64,000 nucleotides of DNA from Akebia trifoliata (GCA_017979445.1 CM030711.1:47353560-47417559), one strand, 5' to 3'; positions 46,101 to 56,860 are shown, counted from the first letter of the stretch. Numbers and translations are program-made. Notes: generated by a model not told the origin, from the letters alone.

Positions 46101-46395
46101 TGTTACAGAATAAAGTGCATTGCATTAAGGTGCATAAGATATATTGTATCATGGCCAATGTATGAGTATCTCAATCAAATAGAAGGTTGTGATAGGGATT
46201 GATATATTTAGAATATATCAATTAGTATTTTCTCTATTAAGAATGATTGGTAAATAATATATTTAAATTTAAATATTAAAAGTGATTTATGTTAATTAGG
46301 ATTTTTAGATTAGGCTTACCCTTTGTATCTTGGTTGATATAACCTCTATAAATAATCTAATCATCCAAGAATTATCAATAAATCATTTTCTTTAG
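46101..46395 (+). repeat. 3' LTR of the non-autonomous copia element
   Basis: 295 bp; ends TTTTCTTTA, having lost the terminal CA by substitution. Confidence 0.85.
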
Positions 46396-46429
46396 AACAT
46401 GACTACATTACACCTATAAAGTCTTTGGC

Positions 46430-47220
46430 CCAACAAGATACGACCCTGATTATGGAGTAGCTTACTAGTGGCAGTGGCGTGCTATGGTTTTTCCACCTCC
46501 GCTTATCAGGTCTCCAATTATTGCTAGAACACTAAGCTTGACTTGATTGATTAAGCCCCATTTGCTAGGCCTCCTCCATTTGCTCCATCTCGCTATTGAG
46601 CACTCATTGGTATGGTTTCCATTCCGTCAGGCTTATCTTTTCACCTTTGTTATTTCAAAATTTGGGATGGGATTCGATAATATTGTGATTGAGAAGCTTT
46701 GCCCCCTACCTTTAAAAAGGTTCTTATGCACCACTTATGGGTATAGATTCAAATTTTCTACAACTCAAAATTATTACAAGCATCTCAGTATGCCAAAGAC
46801 AAAGCAGTGGAGTAAAGGATATGACAAGAAGAACATTATCAAAGAACTAATTTAGCTTTATTCCAAAGGAATTAGTTGTTTGAAAATCATGCAAGATGAT
46901 TAATGGAGGAACTTTAAGAAACGAAGAAGAATCCACATGTGATTTTTATTGCATGATTACATGCACAGGATTGTGACTATACATGGATCAATTAGTTAGA
47001 AAGCATAGAGATTCTAAACCAACTTTGTTGGAGAAGTTAATGTTGGAAGGATGTGCACATGCAAAGTCAATCGCACTCCTTTGTTAAAACAATTATCTCA
47101 CTTTGAGATTCTTATTCAAGTAATATTTACTAATCTTCATGCACAATTATATAATTACGATGGTCGTATTCCTGTTTTTATTTTCATTAAATGAATTAAA
47201 GTCCACAACTTGTATTGTAG
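46430..47220. repeat. Paralogous spacer block (downstream of DUF247 copy 3), part 3
   Basis: Matches 40560-41030: GGTTCTTATGCACCACTTAT, AGAACATTATCAAAGAACTA, TTTATTCCAAAGGAATTA, TTAGTTAGAAAGCATAGAG, GTTGGAGAAGTTAATGTTGG. It contains a short frame (46547-46855) whose reading is not conserved in the other copy, so no gene is called. Confidence 0.75.
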
Positions 47221-47389
47221 GACACTATAAGTTTTGTGCAGAGATCCCATCTGTACACTATTTTTTTATCAATACAATTGATTCCACTTAAGCAAAAATA
47301 AATAAATAAAATGTGTGCACAGAGGACATGTTAGTGAGATTCCTTGTAAACTTAGAAGGGTCACAACTAAAGGTGATATATTGGACATC

Positions 47390-47775
47390 GGGTAGCGTTC
47401 TTTTGACAAAATCCTAGCCAACATTCTAGATAAAATTTTGTCTTATATGGTTAAAATATTTTGGAATGGAATAATTTTTTGTGAGGATGATCTTTAGAGT
47501 CAGTAGATCATCCTCACAAAGAATCAGCCAATTCTGAAACTTCGACCCCCATGAAAAGTGGTCACAAATTAATGGTAAAAATTGATTGTTCACGATTCTT
47601 CATCTTATAACTAAGTTTAGCAATTTCAGAATTTGCTGATTTTTTGTGAGGATGATTTTCTCATCATAGATATCATCCTCACAAAAAATCAGCCCATTCT
47701 GAAATTTTTGGCCCATATAAGACAAAATGTTTTGTCTAGAATATTGTATAGGATTTTGTCAAAAGAACGCCACCC
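47390..47775. mobile_element. Complete double-hairpin MULE-type MITE, family H (386 bp)
   Basis: Termini GGGTAGCGTTCTTTTGACAA and (reverse complement of the right end) GGGTGGCGTTCTTTTGACAA. Perfect 9-bp target duplication TTGGACATC at 47381-47389 and 47776-47784. Nine bases is the Mutator-like signature. Inside are two hairpins with arms around GGAATGGAATAATTTTTTGT and TTTTGTGAGGATGAT. It is the only copy in the window with both ends and target site intact. Confidence 0.9.
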
Positions 47776-47879
47776 TTGGACATCCTATATATATATGGCT
47801 TGACACACGTGGGGTATATATAAGATCGACTTATTTTTTCCCGAGTCATTAAGTTGACTTCAAACTTAAATACGAACAA

Positions 47880-48160
47880 GGCACTATGTGAAAATTGAAA
47901 ATTTTGACAAGAAAATTTAACAGGCCAAAGCCCACAAATTTTAGAAAGTGAATTTTGACGACTTATGGCCGTTGAAAATTTTGATGATCCCCTAATTTGA
48001 CGGCTTAGAGCCATCAAATTTCTCCCATCCTCCATTAATTTAACGGTTTTGATCCATCAAAAAAAAATATAATGAAAATTTTGATGCCTTGGTTTGTCAA
48101 ATTTTATGAAATTCGACAACCTTAGGCCATCAAATATAGGTTTTTTTCACGTTGTGAGGA
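47880..48160. mobile_element. CACTA-like element end with inverted subterminal repeats
   Basis: Repeated words TTTGACGGCTTAGAGCCATC, TTTTGACGACTTATGGCC and TCGACAACCTTAGGCCATC occur in both orientations. The outer edge, read in reverse complement, is CACAACGTGAAAAAAACC, one base off a CACTA start. It lies in what should be the 3' LTR region of the copia element to its right, so it probably interrupts that LTR. Confidence 0.55.
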
Positions 48161-48416
48161 TGTTATATTATAGTTTTTTTTCCCAACTATAACTTTTGAG
48201 AATAATAAATAGTTATTCTACTTAAAAAAATAATGAATAAATACATAGATTTATAGCAAAATAGTAATACCAATTCGGAAACTAATTTTGTTATAAAAAA
48301 GAAACAACTAATTACAACAAAAAAGAAGAAACTGCCTAACTAAGATTTAAAATTTGAAATACTAATTTCAAAAAATAAACATCCTAACTACTTCCTAAAA
48401 TTTCGACCCACCCCCC

Positions 48417-48981
48417 TCAAGTTGGTATATAGATATCAATCATGCCCAACTTGCTAATACGAAGTTCAAAATTAGGTTTGAATAATCCTTTGATAAGGAT
48501 ATTGACTATTTGTTGCGTTGTTGGAACAAACGACATACAAATAGCTCCACTATCAGTCTTTTCCTTTATAAAGTGCCTATCGATCTCCACATGCTTTGTA
48601 CGATCCTGTTGCACTGGATTCTATGTAATGTTGATGTCAGCCTTATTATTGCAGTACATTTTCATTGGTATGTTCACTGGTAACTTCAACTCTTCTAGTA
48701 CCCTCTTTAGCCATAACATCTCACAAATCCCATAAGCCATAGCACAAAATTTTGCTTCAACACTACTTCTTGCAATCACATTTTATTTTTTACTCATCCC
48801 ATGTGCAATACCCTAACGTAGATCTCCTGTCAGTAATTGAACATGTCCAATTTGCATCAGTGTAGGTGTCAATTATTTGCTGTGTAGTCTTCTGAAAGAG
48901 TAAGCCTTTACTTGGTGTACCTTTTAAATATCTCAGGATTCGATAAGCTGATTCAAGATGTTTCTCATAGGGTGAATACAT
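48417..48981 (-). pseudogene. Copia RNase H region
   Basis: Fragments YEKHLESAYRILRYLKGTP and DTYTDANWTCSITDRRST (copia: Y.DADWA.....RRSTSGY) are followed, after a break, by RTKHVEIDRHFIKEK and PTTQQIVNILIKGL. The central EAEYRA..... helix is lost or out of frame between 48614 and 48790. Confidence 0.8.
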
Positions 48982-49057
48982 AAACTAACTTACTAGACTC
49001 ACGAAAAATGCAATATATGACCGTGTATGTGATAAGTAAATCAGTTTCCTTACCAAT

Positions 49058-49834
49058 TTATAAAACTGAGATGTATTCAATAGGATCGCCTTCTTTGTTA
49101 TTTCCAAGTTTCTGATTAGGATCAATTAGGGTGTCTGCTGGTCTACAATCACTCATTTCGGTCTCCTTAAGTAGATCAAGAACATACTTCCGTTGTGAAA
49201 CAACAATTTCCTTCCTCAACTGAGTTATCTTCATTCCGAGAAAGTATCTTAGAGATACCAAATCCTTGATCTCGAACTCTGATGCAAGAGACTTCTTCAA
49301 TTGGTTCATCTCAAGTAAATCATCCCTAGTGAGGATTATATCATTTACATAAACGATTAACACAACTATCTTTCCTTCCTGCGAGTGTCTTACAAACATG
49401 GTGTGATCAGCCTGTCCCTTTGTATACCCTTGGCTTTTAACAATCTGAGAAAACCTCTCAAACCAGGCCTTTAGTGATTGTTTCAACTCATATAAGGATT
49501 TCTTTAGTCTGCACACCTTTGAACCAAATTTTTCATCGAAGCCTAGGGGTGCATTCAAATATACCTCTTCCTTCAAGTCTCCATTAAGAAAAATATTTTT
49601 CACATCTAATTGCTACAGGGGCCAATCAAGATTTGCTACAAGTGAAAAGAGAACTCTCATAGTATTTAACTTTGTTCTAGGTGCAAAGATTTTTAGGTAG
49701 TCAATGTCATAGGTCTGAGTAAATCCCTTAGAAAACCAACCTAACTTTATACCTTTCAAGTGATCCATGTGACTTTTAACTGTGAACACCCATTTACACC
49801 CCACAATTGTCTTTCTTCTAAACAAGTCCACCAT
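49058..49834 (-). pseudogene. Copia reverse transcriptase region
   Basis: GCKWVFTVKSHMD, GFTQTYDIDYLKIFAP, then after a stop at ~49610 KNIFLNGDLKEEVYLNAPLG, CRLKKSLYELKQSLKAWF and VLIVYVNDIILTRDD. The catalytic YVDD box has become YVND, which should abolish activity, and the frame is interrupted once. Confidence 0.88.
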
Positions 49835-50036
49835 CTCTCATATCTGATTTTTCTCAAGAGCCTTCATCTCCTCAAAAACAGTCTCTTTCCATTTGAAAAG
49901 ATTTAGAGTATCCTGCACATTTTTAGGAATCTCCATACAAGACACTTGTGAGGTAAAAGCACAGAAATTGAGTGAGAGATTTTCATATGACACATAGTTG
50001 GACAATGGATGTTTGGTACATGACCTTACACCTTTT

Positions 50037-50505
50037 CGGACAGCTATAGGAATATTGGAATCAATAGACTCAAACCTATGATTAGTACCTAAAGTAAATG
50101 AGATTGATTGTACAGGTTTAGAGAAAGCATTACCTAAAGGATTTGTGGACTCATGGCGGTGTGGGAGATCATACGACTTTTCTCCTTGAGTTGTATTCTT
50201 TCGCGAGTGGACAATATCAAAGGTTGTTATCTATGTGTTCTTGGTGCTTATTTTCTCCATGCTTATTTTCGGACAGCTATAGGAATATTGGAATCAATAG
50301 ACTCACTAGGCTCAAACCTAGGATTAATACCTAAAGTAAATGGGATTGATTGTACAGGTTTAGAGAAAGCTTTACCAAGAGGATTTGTGGACTCATGGCG
50401 GTGTGGGAGATCATACGACTTTTCTCCTTGAGTTGTACTCCTTCGCGAGTGGACAATATCAAAGGTTATTATCTATGTGTTCTTGGTGCTTATTTTCTCC
50501 ATGTT
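50037..50505. repeat. 233-bp tandem duplication inside the copia element
   Basis: CGGACAGCTATAGGAATATT starts at 50037 and again at 50270; the units share GGATTTGTGGACTCATGGCG and TTCGCGAGTGGACAATATC. It lies in the integrase-RT linker, so it arose after the element lost function. Differences between units are few. Confidence 0.88.
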
Positions 50506-50654
50506 TGATTCATTGAATTCATGACTTTCATGTGATGACATTAAGGATGGGCCTGTATTTTCATTATTTAAATACCCTAATTCACAAAAATCTAGTACAA
50601 TAATGTTTGGATTCTCAACTTCGGATATACGTGTAAGAGACTGGTCAACTTCGG

Positions 50655-51440
50655 TTATGGATACAAGGGAATGATCAATCGACACATCTTCAAGTTGGAA
50701 ATATACATCCGAATCTTCATTTTTTCTCCCTCCATGAAGATGAGTATTAAAAAATGAATTTTATTCAAAAAAAAAGTTACATCCATGGTGACAAACAATT
50801 TTTTAGTAACCGGGTCAAAACATTTATATCTTTTTTTATTATAGGCATATCCAACAAAAACACATTTTTGAGCTCGGGATTCAAGGTTTCCTCGGTTATG
50901 ATCATGAATGTGAATAAAAATAGTGCACCCAAATATTTTTAGAGACAAATTTGATGAAAGCCTATTATTAGGATAAAACTTATGGAAAAAATCTAACGGA
51001 GTTTCAAAATTTATAACCTTACTAGGCATTCGGTTTATAAGATAGGCTGCAGTGAGAATAGCCTAGCCCCAAAGATATTTAGGTACTTTAGTTGTAAAAA
51101 ATAATGCCCGAGCTACTTCTAATAGGTGTTTGTGTTTTCTTTAAGCGACTCCATTTTGTTGAGGAGTGTTATTGCAAGAGCTTTGATGAACAATCCTTGT
51201 TTCTAAGAATTTTTTTTTTCAAAACTTTGATAAAGTACTCTTTGACATTATCACTCCTAAATATTTGAATTGTTTCACGAAATTAATTTTGCACCATGGT
51301 GTAAAAAATTTTAAAAATCGCTTTTATATCAGATTTTTCCTTCAGTAAATAAACCCAAGTTAATCATGTATGATCATCAATAAATGTGACAAACCATCTT
51401 TTTCTATAATTTGTAGACACCCAACAAGGTCCCCAAACAT
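50655..51440 (-). pseudogene. Copia integrase region
   Basis: Minus-strand fragments in several frames: FVTFIDDHTWLTWVYLLKEK (catalytic Asp region), FRSDNVKEYF (second Asp), AYLINRMPSKVINFETPLD, then KIFGCTIFIHIHDHNRGN, RAQKCVFVGYAYNKKRYKC. Stops and frame changes separate the core from its C-terminal part. Confidence 0.8.
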
Positions 51441-51773
51441 CACTATGGATCACTGTAAATGGCTTAGACGCTTTGTAAGGTTGGGGAGAAAAAGAATTAT
51501 GATAGTTTTTAACAAGCTAACAAATCTCACATTAAAAAAAAAGATGGACTTTTATTTCTAAAAAAAGTCGAAAACAAATACTTTAAATATTGAAAACTTG
51601 GATGGCCTAATTTATAATGCAATAACATTAATTCATTATCTCTAGAATCAGAAATAAAATTAAAACAAGTACTAATGTTTAATTTACTTGAGTTGGGTCC
51701 ATTTTAAAAAAAGTAAAGTCCAGCACACTCCCTAGTACTACCAATCATCCACCCCAAACTCAAATCCTGAAAC

Positions 51774-52502
51774 TCACAAAATGATGGAAAAAAAATTAAC
51801 ACGACATTTGTGAGCAAGGGTGATTTTACTAATAGACAATAAATTACAAGAAATGTTCGGAATATGAAGAACATTATTAAGAATTAAAGAAGAAAAGAGT
51901 TGAACAGATCTGATTTCAACTATGGTAGAAAGGGAACCATCTGCAATTTTGACCTTTTTATTGCCTACATAAGGACTATAAGAGGAAAAAAGTTTTGAGC
52001 AACCGGTCATGTGATCAGTCGCTCTAGAATTGATGATCCAAAGATCTACAGAATTTGGGAAGACATTAAGGAAGGCTGAAATAAAAGAGTTACCTTTTTG
52101 AGCTAAAGAGCAAGAAGGAGTTACAGATGATTTTAGAGATTGAAACAGTTTGTACATGTGCTCTAATTGCTTTTTTGTGAACGGGACCATTTTCAAATTG
52201 ACTTGATGCTCTTGAGAATACTCAATTACAGCCTGGAATGCATGTCTTTCTCCACTATTCTTCTTCTTCCAATTTGGTGGTTTACCGTGAAATTTCCAGT
52301 AGATATCTTTCGTGTGCCATGGCTTTCTACAGTGTTCGCACCACGACTTTTTCCTTTTGTCACCTTTGGAATCCAATCCTCTAGACACAAGAACCAGACC
52401 CTCTGGTTCATTGTTTAAACTCGGCCCTAGATTTCGCAGCATTATCTTTCGTCGGGATTCCTTACGTCGAACTTCAGAAAACATCTCACGGATTGAGCGC
52501 AA
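51774..52502 (-). pseudogene. Copia gag C-terminus and protease start
   Basis: PLRSIREMFSEVRRKESRRK is a copia gag motif. The knuckle WCEHCRKPWHTKDIYWKFHG has Tyr in place of the last Cys of CX2CX4HX4C. Protease reads WIINSRATDHMTGCSKLF where WI.DSGATDHMTG is expected, so both Asp and Gly of the active site are changed. Decayed gag sequence continues to ~52700 with a stop at ~52518. Confidence 0.85.
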
Positions 52503-52724
52503 AGGAGAAATAATATTCTAGTTGAGGTATGTATTAGCCTTCAAAACCATGCTTGTATTCTCACATGCCTCTTGCATCAATCCAACTACAAGGAGCATGG
52601 GTATGTTGTGTGATGCATTGTACATAATAAGTGATTCGGCTTATCTTGGCCCAAAGAGCTTCCGAATCTCTATCAAGTTTCATTTAACTCAAAAGAACAT
52701 CTGAATCTAGAATGATTAGGCTCC

Positions 52725-53440
52725 ATATATATTGAATTTATATAGATAATAAAGGAAACAAATCCTATAAAAAATTAACTCCAACTAATATAAGGTAGCA
52801 TAATCTAATCCCAATCGAATTGAATTTCTATCCTAGTCTTATGCAAACATGATTTGGTGATCAATATGCACCTTATTACAAGATCTTAAACATGATCAAA
52901 TATACCTTATTACAATGAGTGCATGCACACTATCCCTAATAATCGATTACCCTGGCCAACGAACTTATGGAGATCTCATATCACATAAAAGCCCATGTCG
53001 AGTCCAATGAAACATATTAGAACCCAACCTAACCATTCTACTAAGAGAATGTATTTTATTTTATTTTTTCAATGTGTTTTTCTTTTATTTTTTCAAGGAA
53101 CCTCAACAAAAGTTTAAAATAAAAAAAATTGGAACATTTTAGCTTCAAACTAATCAAGGATAAGCTTTCAAGAGGGATGAAAAATATAAAAAAACGTGAT
53201 AATTCTAATCACTAATTGAGCATGTTGTTATGTAAGTCAAAGGTGTTGTTATCGGGATATAATATACAGCTCCCTCTTTTGACATTCTCACCAACAAGGA
53301 ACGTATATACAATAGAGATTAAAGAAAATAAAAGAGTGGGATAAGAAAACTAAACATCGTAGCTTGTTTTTATATTATCTTTATTCAATTAAAAATATCC
53401 TCATTTGTCTTAAGCATCCATGTAATCAACAAGCCATTAG
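52725..53440. repeat. Flanking duplication around DUF247 copy 4, upstream member
   Basis: TTTATATAGATAATAAAGGA, AATATAAGGTAGCATAATC, TTTCTATCCTAGTCTTA, ATATAATATACAGCTCCC, TTTTGACATTCTC and CATGTAATCAACA occur in the same order at 56450-56860. The upstream copy is longer by ~300 bp of interior sequence. Confidence 0.75.
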
Positions 53441-54467
53441 AAATTTACATTTATTATATGAATATACAAATGAAAGAGAAGGGGTAATATATACATATTA
53501 TTCATCATCTATTTCGGATGGACGATCATTTGTGCCCTTAACCGCATATTAGCACTTGAAAAGATTGATCAGTATATCAACATAGAACCAAAGGAGCTTC
53601 TGCAATGGGCTTGGTACCATTAATAGGGATGTTCAAATCAATTTTTCTGCTTTTTATATTCCTTTTTCTTGTAGTAATTTTGAACCCAAAAGATCGATAA
53701 TTACAGATCAATCTTGTGTACTTGATATGTCTTTAATGAAGGGAATGAATGAAATCAGAGAGATATGGAAGGTAAGGTAGCTTCTCTTGTAAAACTTTAT
53801 GCAATTTTTTTTTTTTAAATGAAAATTTTAATCAAAAAATAAAATCATTGGCCTTAATGAAATTATATTCAGAAAAAAAAAAATTAAAATTAAAATTAAA
53901 ATAAAAAAATTTGTAGCAATTTGCAGAAGGATAACCAGGCACTCAAACCCCCTGAAAAAAATTTGTATCGCAAAGATTTCCAGTCATACAAAGTACAGTC
54001 ATAATTCGAAAATAACAGTCCTTGTAACTTTATAACTTCACCCATCAATTTTTTTTTATAACTTCTAGTTGAATTGCTTTTCTTTACTGTTATTTTCAAA
54101 AAAAAAAAAAAAAATTTGCATTTTTGTTAAGATTATCGCCTTATCAACATTAAAAGATATTTTCATAGTCTCTTTAACCTTTCTACAAAAATCTAAATAA
54201 GAAGCCAAAAGTCTATAGAAATCAAAGTCACCGTTAGACCTTGTATTTCCTCACATTTTTCACCTTTGTAGTACCATTTTCTATAAAATAAGGTGTAGAT
54301 TGTTGTCCTTTTGAAGTTTGAAACTGTAAACATACGTGGAAAAAACGTTTTATAAATTTATTTATTAATACCTAATGAATTTACATAAAGCCCCATTTGC
54401 CTAACTTCCATCACATTTAAACACTCAAAACGGTCACTCCTCACTAATAACCTCTTTGAAGACAAAC
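53441..54467. other. Gene-free flank of DUF247 copy 4
   Basis: AT-rich with long A/T runs (53807-53817, 54098-54115). The TATA-plus-leader block that precedes copies 1-3 is not recognisable before 54468. Confidence 0.5.
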
Positions 54468-56141
54468 ATGCCCTACTCTTCCCCAGTCAATGTGGCCTCA
54501 ACGTCGAATCCCAACTTCGACGAGCTTCGATGGGTCATCCAAATCCGAAGAACTCTTGAAGAAGAGCTCGAAGATGACAACGATATACCCGTCTGCATCT
54601 TTAATGTCCCCCAGGCCTTAATGTTGAGCAACCCAGAAGCCTACATTCCTCAACTAGTCGCATTAGGCCCTTACCATTATTGGCGTCCCGAGCTCTACGA
54701 GATGGAGAGATGCAAGGTTGCTGCTGCCGCAAAGAGAATCCAAAAACAACTCCAAAGTCTCAAATTGCAACAGCTTGTCGAACAATTGACGAAATTTGAA
54801 CCAAGAATCCGTGCTTGTTACCACAAGTACCTCGATTTCAATGGCGAAACACTCGCATGGATGATGGTTGTTGGTGCATCTTTCTTGCTTGAATTCCTAC
54901 AAATCTATGCCATTAAAGATGGTAAGATTCTTACTAGAGTTTCATCTAGGATGTCTCATTTGGTTGACTATGCAGGGAGGAAATCGGCCCATAACACAAT
55001 TCTCAGGGACATAATAATGCTCGAGAATCAAATTCCGCTATTTCTCTTGAGAACAATGTTAGAATTCCAATACTCAACGTTAGAAATAGCGGACGACATA
55101 CTATATTCGATGCTAATGGGTTTATGCAATGAGCTTTACCCATTCAAGATAGAGGCCCACACGAGCATCAGAGTCATGGAGCAAACACATTTTCTAGACT
55201 TTTTGTACCACATGATCGTGCCAAAATCAGAAGAACAAATTGAAATCAACGAACCCGAAGATCAAAATGAACACATCGACAACGAAGAAGGATCATTCAC
55301 GCGTCAGATCACATAAAACAGCTCTTCAATGTGGTATGGAGGTTTCTATCAAAATTAAACAGAGAACCGATACGTTGCTTTAAAAAGGCCTTGGTTTCAA
55401 AACTTGTTACATGGTAATTATGTTACCTTGTAAAATTATCACTAAATTCCTGTTTTTGCGATATTAAAACAACCCATCGAATATTTATTCTGCTCTCGAG
55501 ATAAAGAAGATATCAAACCAGAAAATGAGAGTTCAAACTCAAACAACAACAAACCTCCATTAATGGAGGAGATCATGATCCCTTCAGTCACCGAACTCGC
55601 TAAATCAGGTGTACGATTCCTACCCACAAACGGAAACATCACAACAATTAGTTTTGATGAGAAGACAGTAACACTTTACCTCCCTACAGTTAGTTTGGAT
55701 GTTAATACAGAGGTCATACTGAGGAACTTGGTTGCATATGAAACATCAATTGCATCAGGACCGTTGGTTTTTACAAGGTACACCGAACTGATGAACGGGA
55801 TCATAGACACTGAAGAAGATGCAAAGTTGCTTAGAGAAAAAGGGATTGTTTTGAACCGTTTGAAGAGTGATGCTGAGGTTGCAAACCTGTGGAATGGGAT
55901 GAGTAAATCTGTTAGATTGACGAAAGTACCCTTCCTAGACAAGGTTATTGAAGATGTGAACAAATACTATAGTGGCCGATGGAAGGTTAAAATGGGAAAA
56001 TTCATGAAGATTTATGTGTTTGGTTCATGGAAGTTTCTCACATTTCTTGCAGCTATTTTTCTCTTGCTGTTGATGGCCTTACAAGCTTTCTGTTCGGTTT
56101 ATCGTTGTTCTCGTACTCTCCATGTTCCAGTCACTGAATGA
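54468..56141 (+). pseudogene. DUF247 (UPF0481) array copy 4, frameshifted
   Basis: The N-terminal half (ATG at 54468, 282 codons to a stop at 55314-55316) is well kept: FDELRWVIQIRRTLEEELED, VCIFNVPQALMLSNPEAYIP, YHYWRPELYEMERCK, RDIIMLENQIPLFLLRT. At ~55301-55305 one base appears to be missing relative to the paralogues, so the frame ends at SFTRQIT. In the other frame similarity continues (DHIKQLFNVVWRFLSKLN) to a second stop at 55415. The C-terminal half is open again from about 55495 to 56141: IPSVTELAKSGVRFLP, YTELMNGIIDTEEDAK and the membrane helix LTFLAAIFLLLLMALQAF. It could still yield a truncated soluble N-half; splicing around the gap is not excluded. Confidence 0.88.
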
Positions 56142-56244
56142 TTCTGTGTGGCACATCATCATAGAGTAACGGTCCCATTGTTTTCATTTGTTCATTGTGC
56201 ATAATTTGTTGTTGATGATCAATCATGCATGATAGCTAGAAATG

Positions 56245-56250
56245 AATAAA
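56245..56250 (+). promoter_or_regulatory. Polyadenylation signal relic, DUF247 copy 4
   Basis: AATAAA ~104 bp after the last codon, following GATGATCAATCATG, as in copy 3. Confidence 0.4.
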
Positions 56251-56449
56251 GATGTGTTCTAGTTTCTTGGGTTGTTGATGCTAAACATTATCAATTTATC
56301 ATTGTTTCATTACTGTCACAATTCTTGATTTTTCATGGGTAAGCTGGACACTGGGCCTTTTGTCCAAGCCCAATAAATTATTGACACACACAAACCTGGA
56401 ATGGTCACCTCTAAGGGTGAGTTATATATATTGCCAGATTAAATGACAC

Positions 56450-56860
56450 AGATCTTAATTGGATTTATATAGACAATAAATGAAACAAATCATGTAAAAA
56501 ATAAAAATAAAAATCTTATCTAATTAACATAAGATAACATAATCATTTCCAATAGAATTGATTTTCTATCCCAGTCTTAAGGCTAAGATTTCAAGAGAAA
56601 AATAAAAAACGTGATAATAATATGAACCGCTTATTAAACTTGTCAGTATATCGGTCAAACGTGTCATTTTCGCAATATGTAATATAAGCTTCCCATTTTG
56701 ACATCTGCTCCAACGCGGAAGGTATATAAAGTGATTGAGAGTAAAGAAAATTAAAAAAAAAAAAAAAAAATTGAGTTTGTTTTAATGTTAGTTTTATTTA
56801 TCAGTAAAAAGAAAATCTCTATTGTCGTAGTCATTCATGCAATCAACAGGAGTGATCCTC
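56450..56860. repeat. Flanking duplication around DUF247 copy 4, downstream member
   Basis: Direct, diverged repeat of 52725-53440 (TTTATATAGACAATAAATGA, TTTTCTATCCCAGTCTTA, TTTTGACATCTGCTCC, TCATGCAATCAACA). It contains an A run near 56752-56770. Confidence 0.75.

Larger units (their letters stand above)
44529..46395 (+). mobile_element. Non-autonomous copia-type LTR retrotransposon
   Basis: 5' LTR 44529-44838 (TGTTAGAGAATAGG to TTTTCTTCA) and 3' LTR 46101-46395 (TGTTACAGAATAAAG to TTTTCTTTA) share GCATTAAGGTGCAT, TAGGGATTGATATATTT, TTTTCTCTATTAAGAATGAT and TAGGCTTA. A primer-binding site TGGTATCATAGCG, close to the initiator-Met-tRNA type, starts at 44839. A purine tract (TTCGAGAGGG) precedes the 3' LTR. 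Flanking 5-mers AAACA and GAACA differ at one base. The interior is ~1.26 kb, of which 758 bp is a hAT insertion; no gag or pol remains. Confidence 0.85.
48410..52700 (-). mobile_element. Decayed full-length-order Ty1/copia retrotransposon
   Basis: Minus-strand order is gag zinc knuckle, protease, integrase, reverse transcriptase, RNase H, then a polypurine tract (CTTGAGGGGGGTGGG, near 48410-48422), as in copia. Every domain carries stops, frameshifts or catalytic-site changes. The 3' LTR appears to start at ~48413 but is soon lost in CACTA-like sequence. No convincing 5' LTR or primer-binding site was found near 52.5-52.7 kb. Confidence 0.85.

Noticed and set aside
46547..46855. 102-codon plus-strand frame downstream of DUF247 copy 3
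   Set aside because: The paralogous block at 40560-41030 does not keep this frame, and no motif is recognisable.
52725..53440. Interpreting the 52.7 kb block as the 5' LTR of the copia element
   Set aside because: Similarity to 56450-56860 continues past any plausible TG...CA border, no primer-binding site adjoins it, and it does not match the sequence after the polypurine tract at 48.4 kb.
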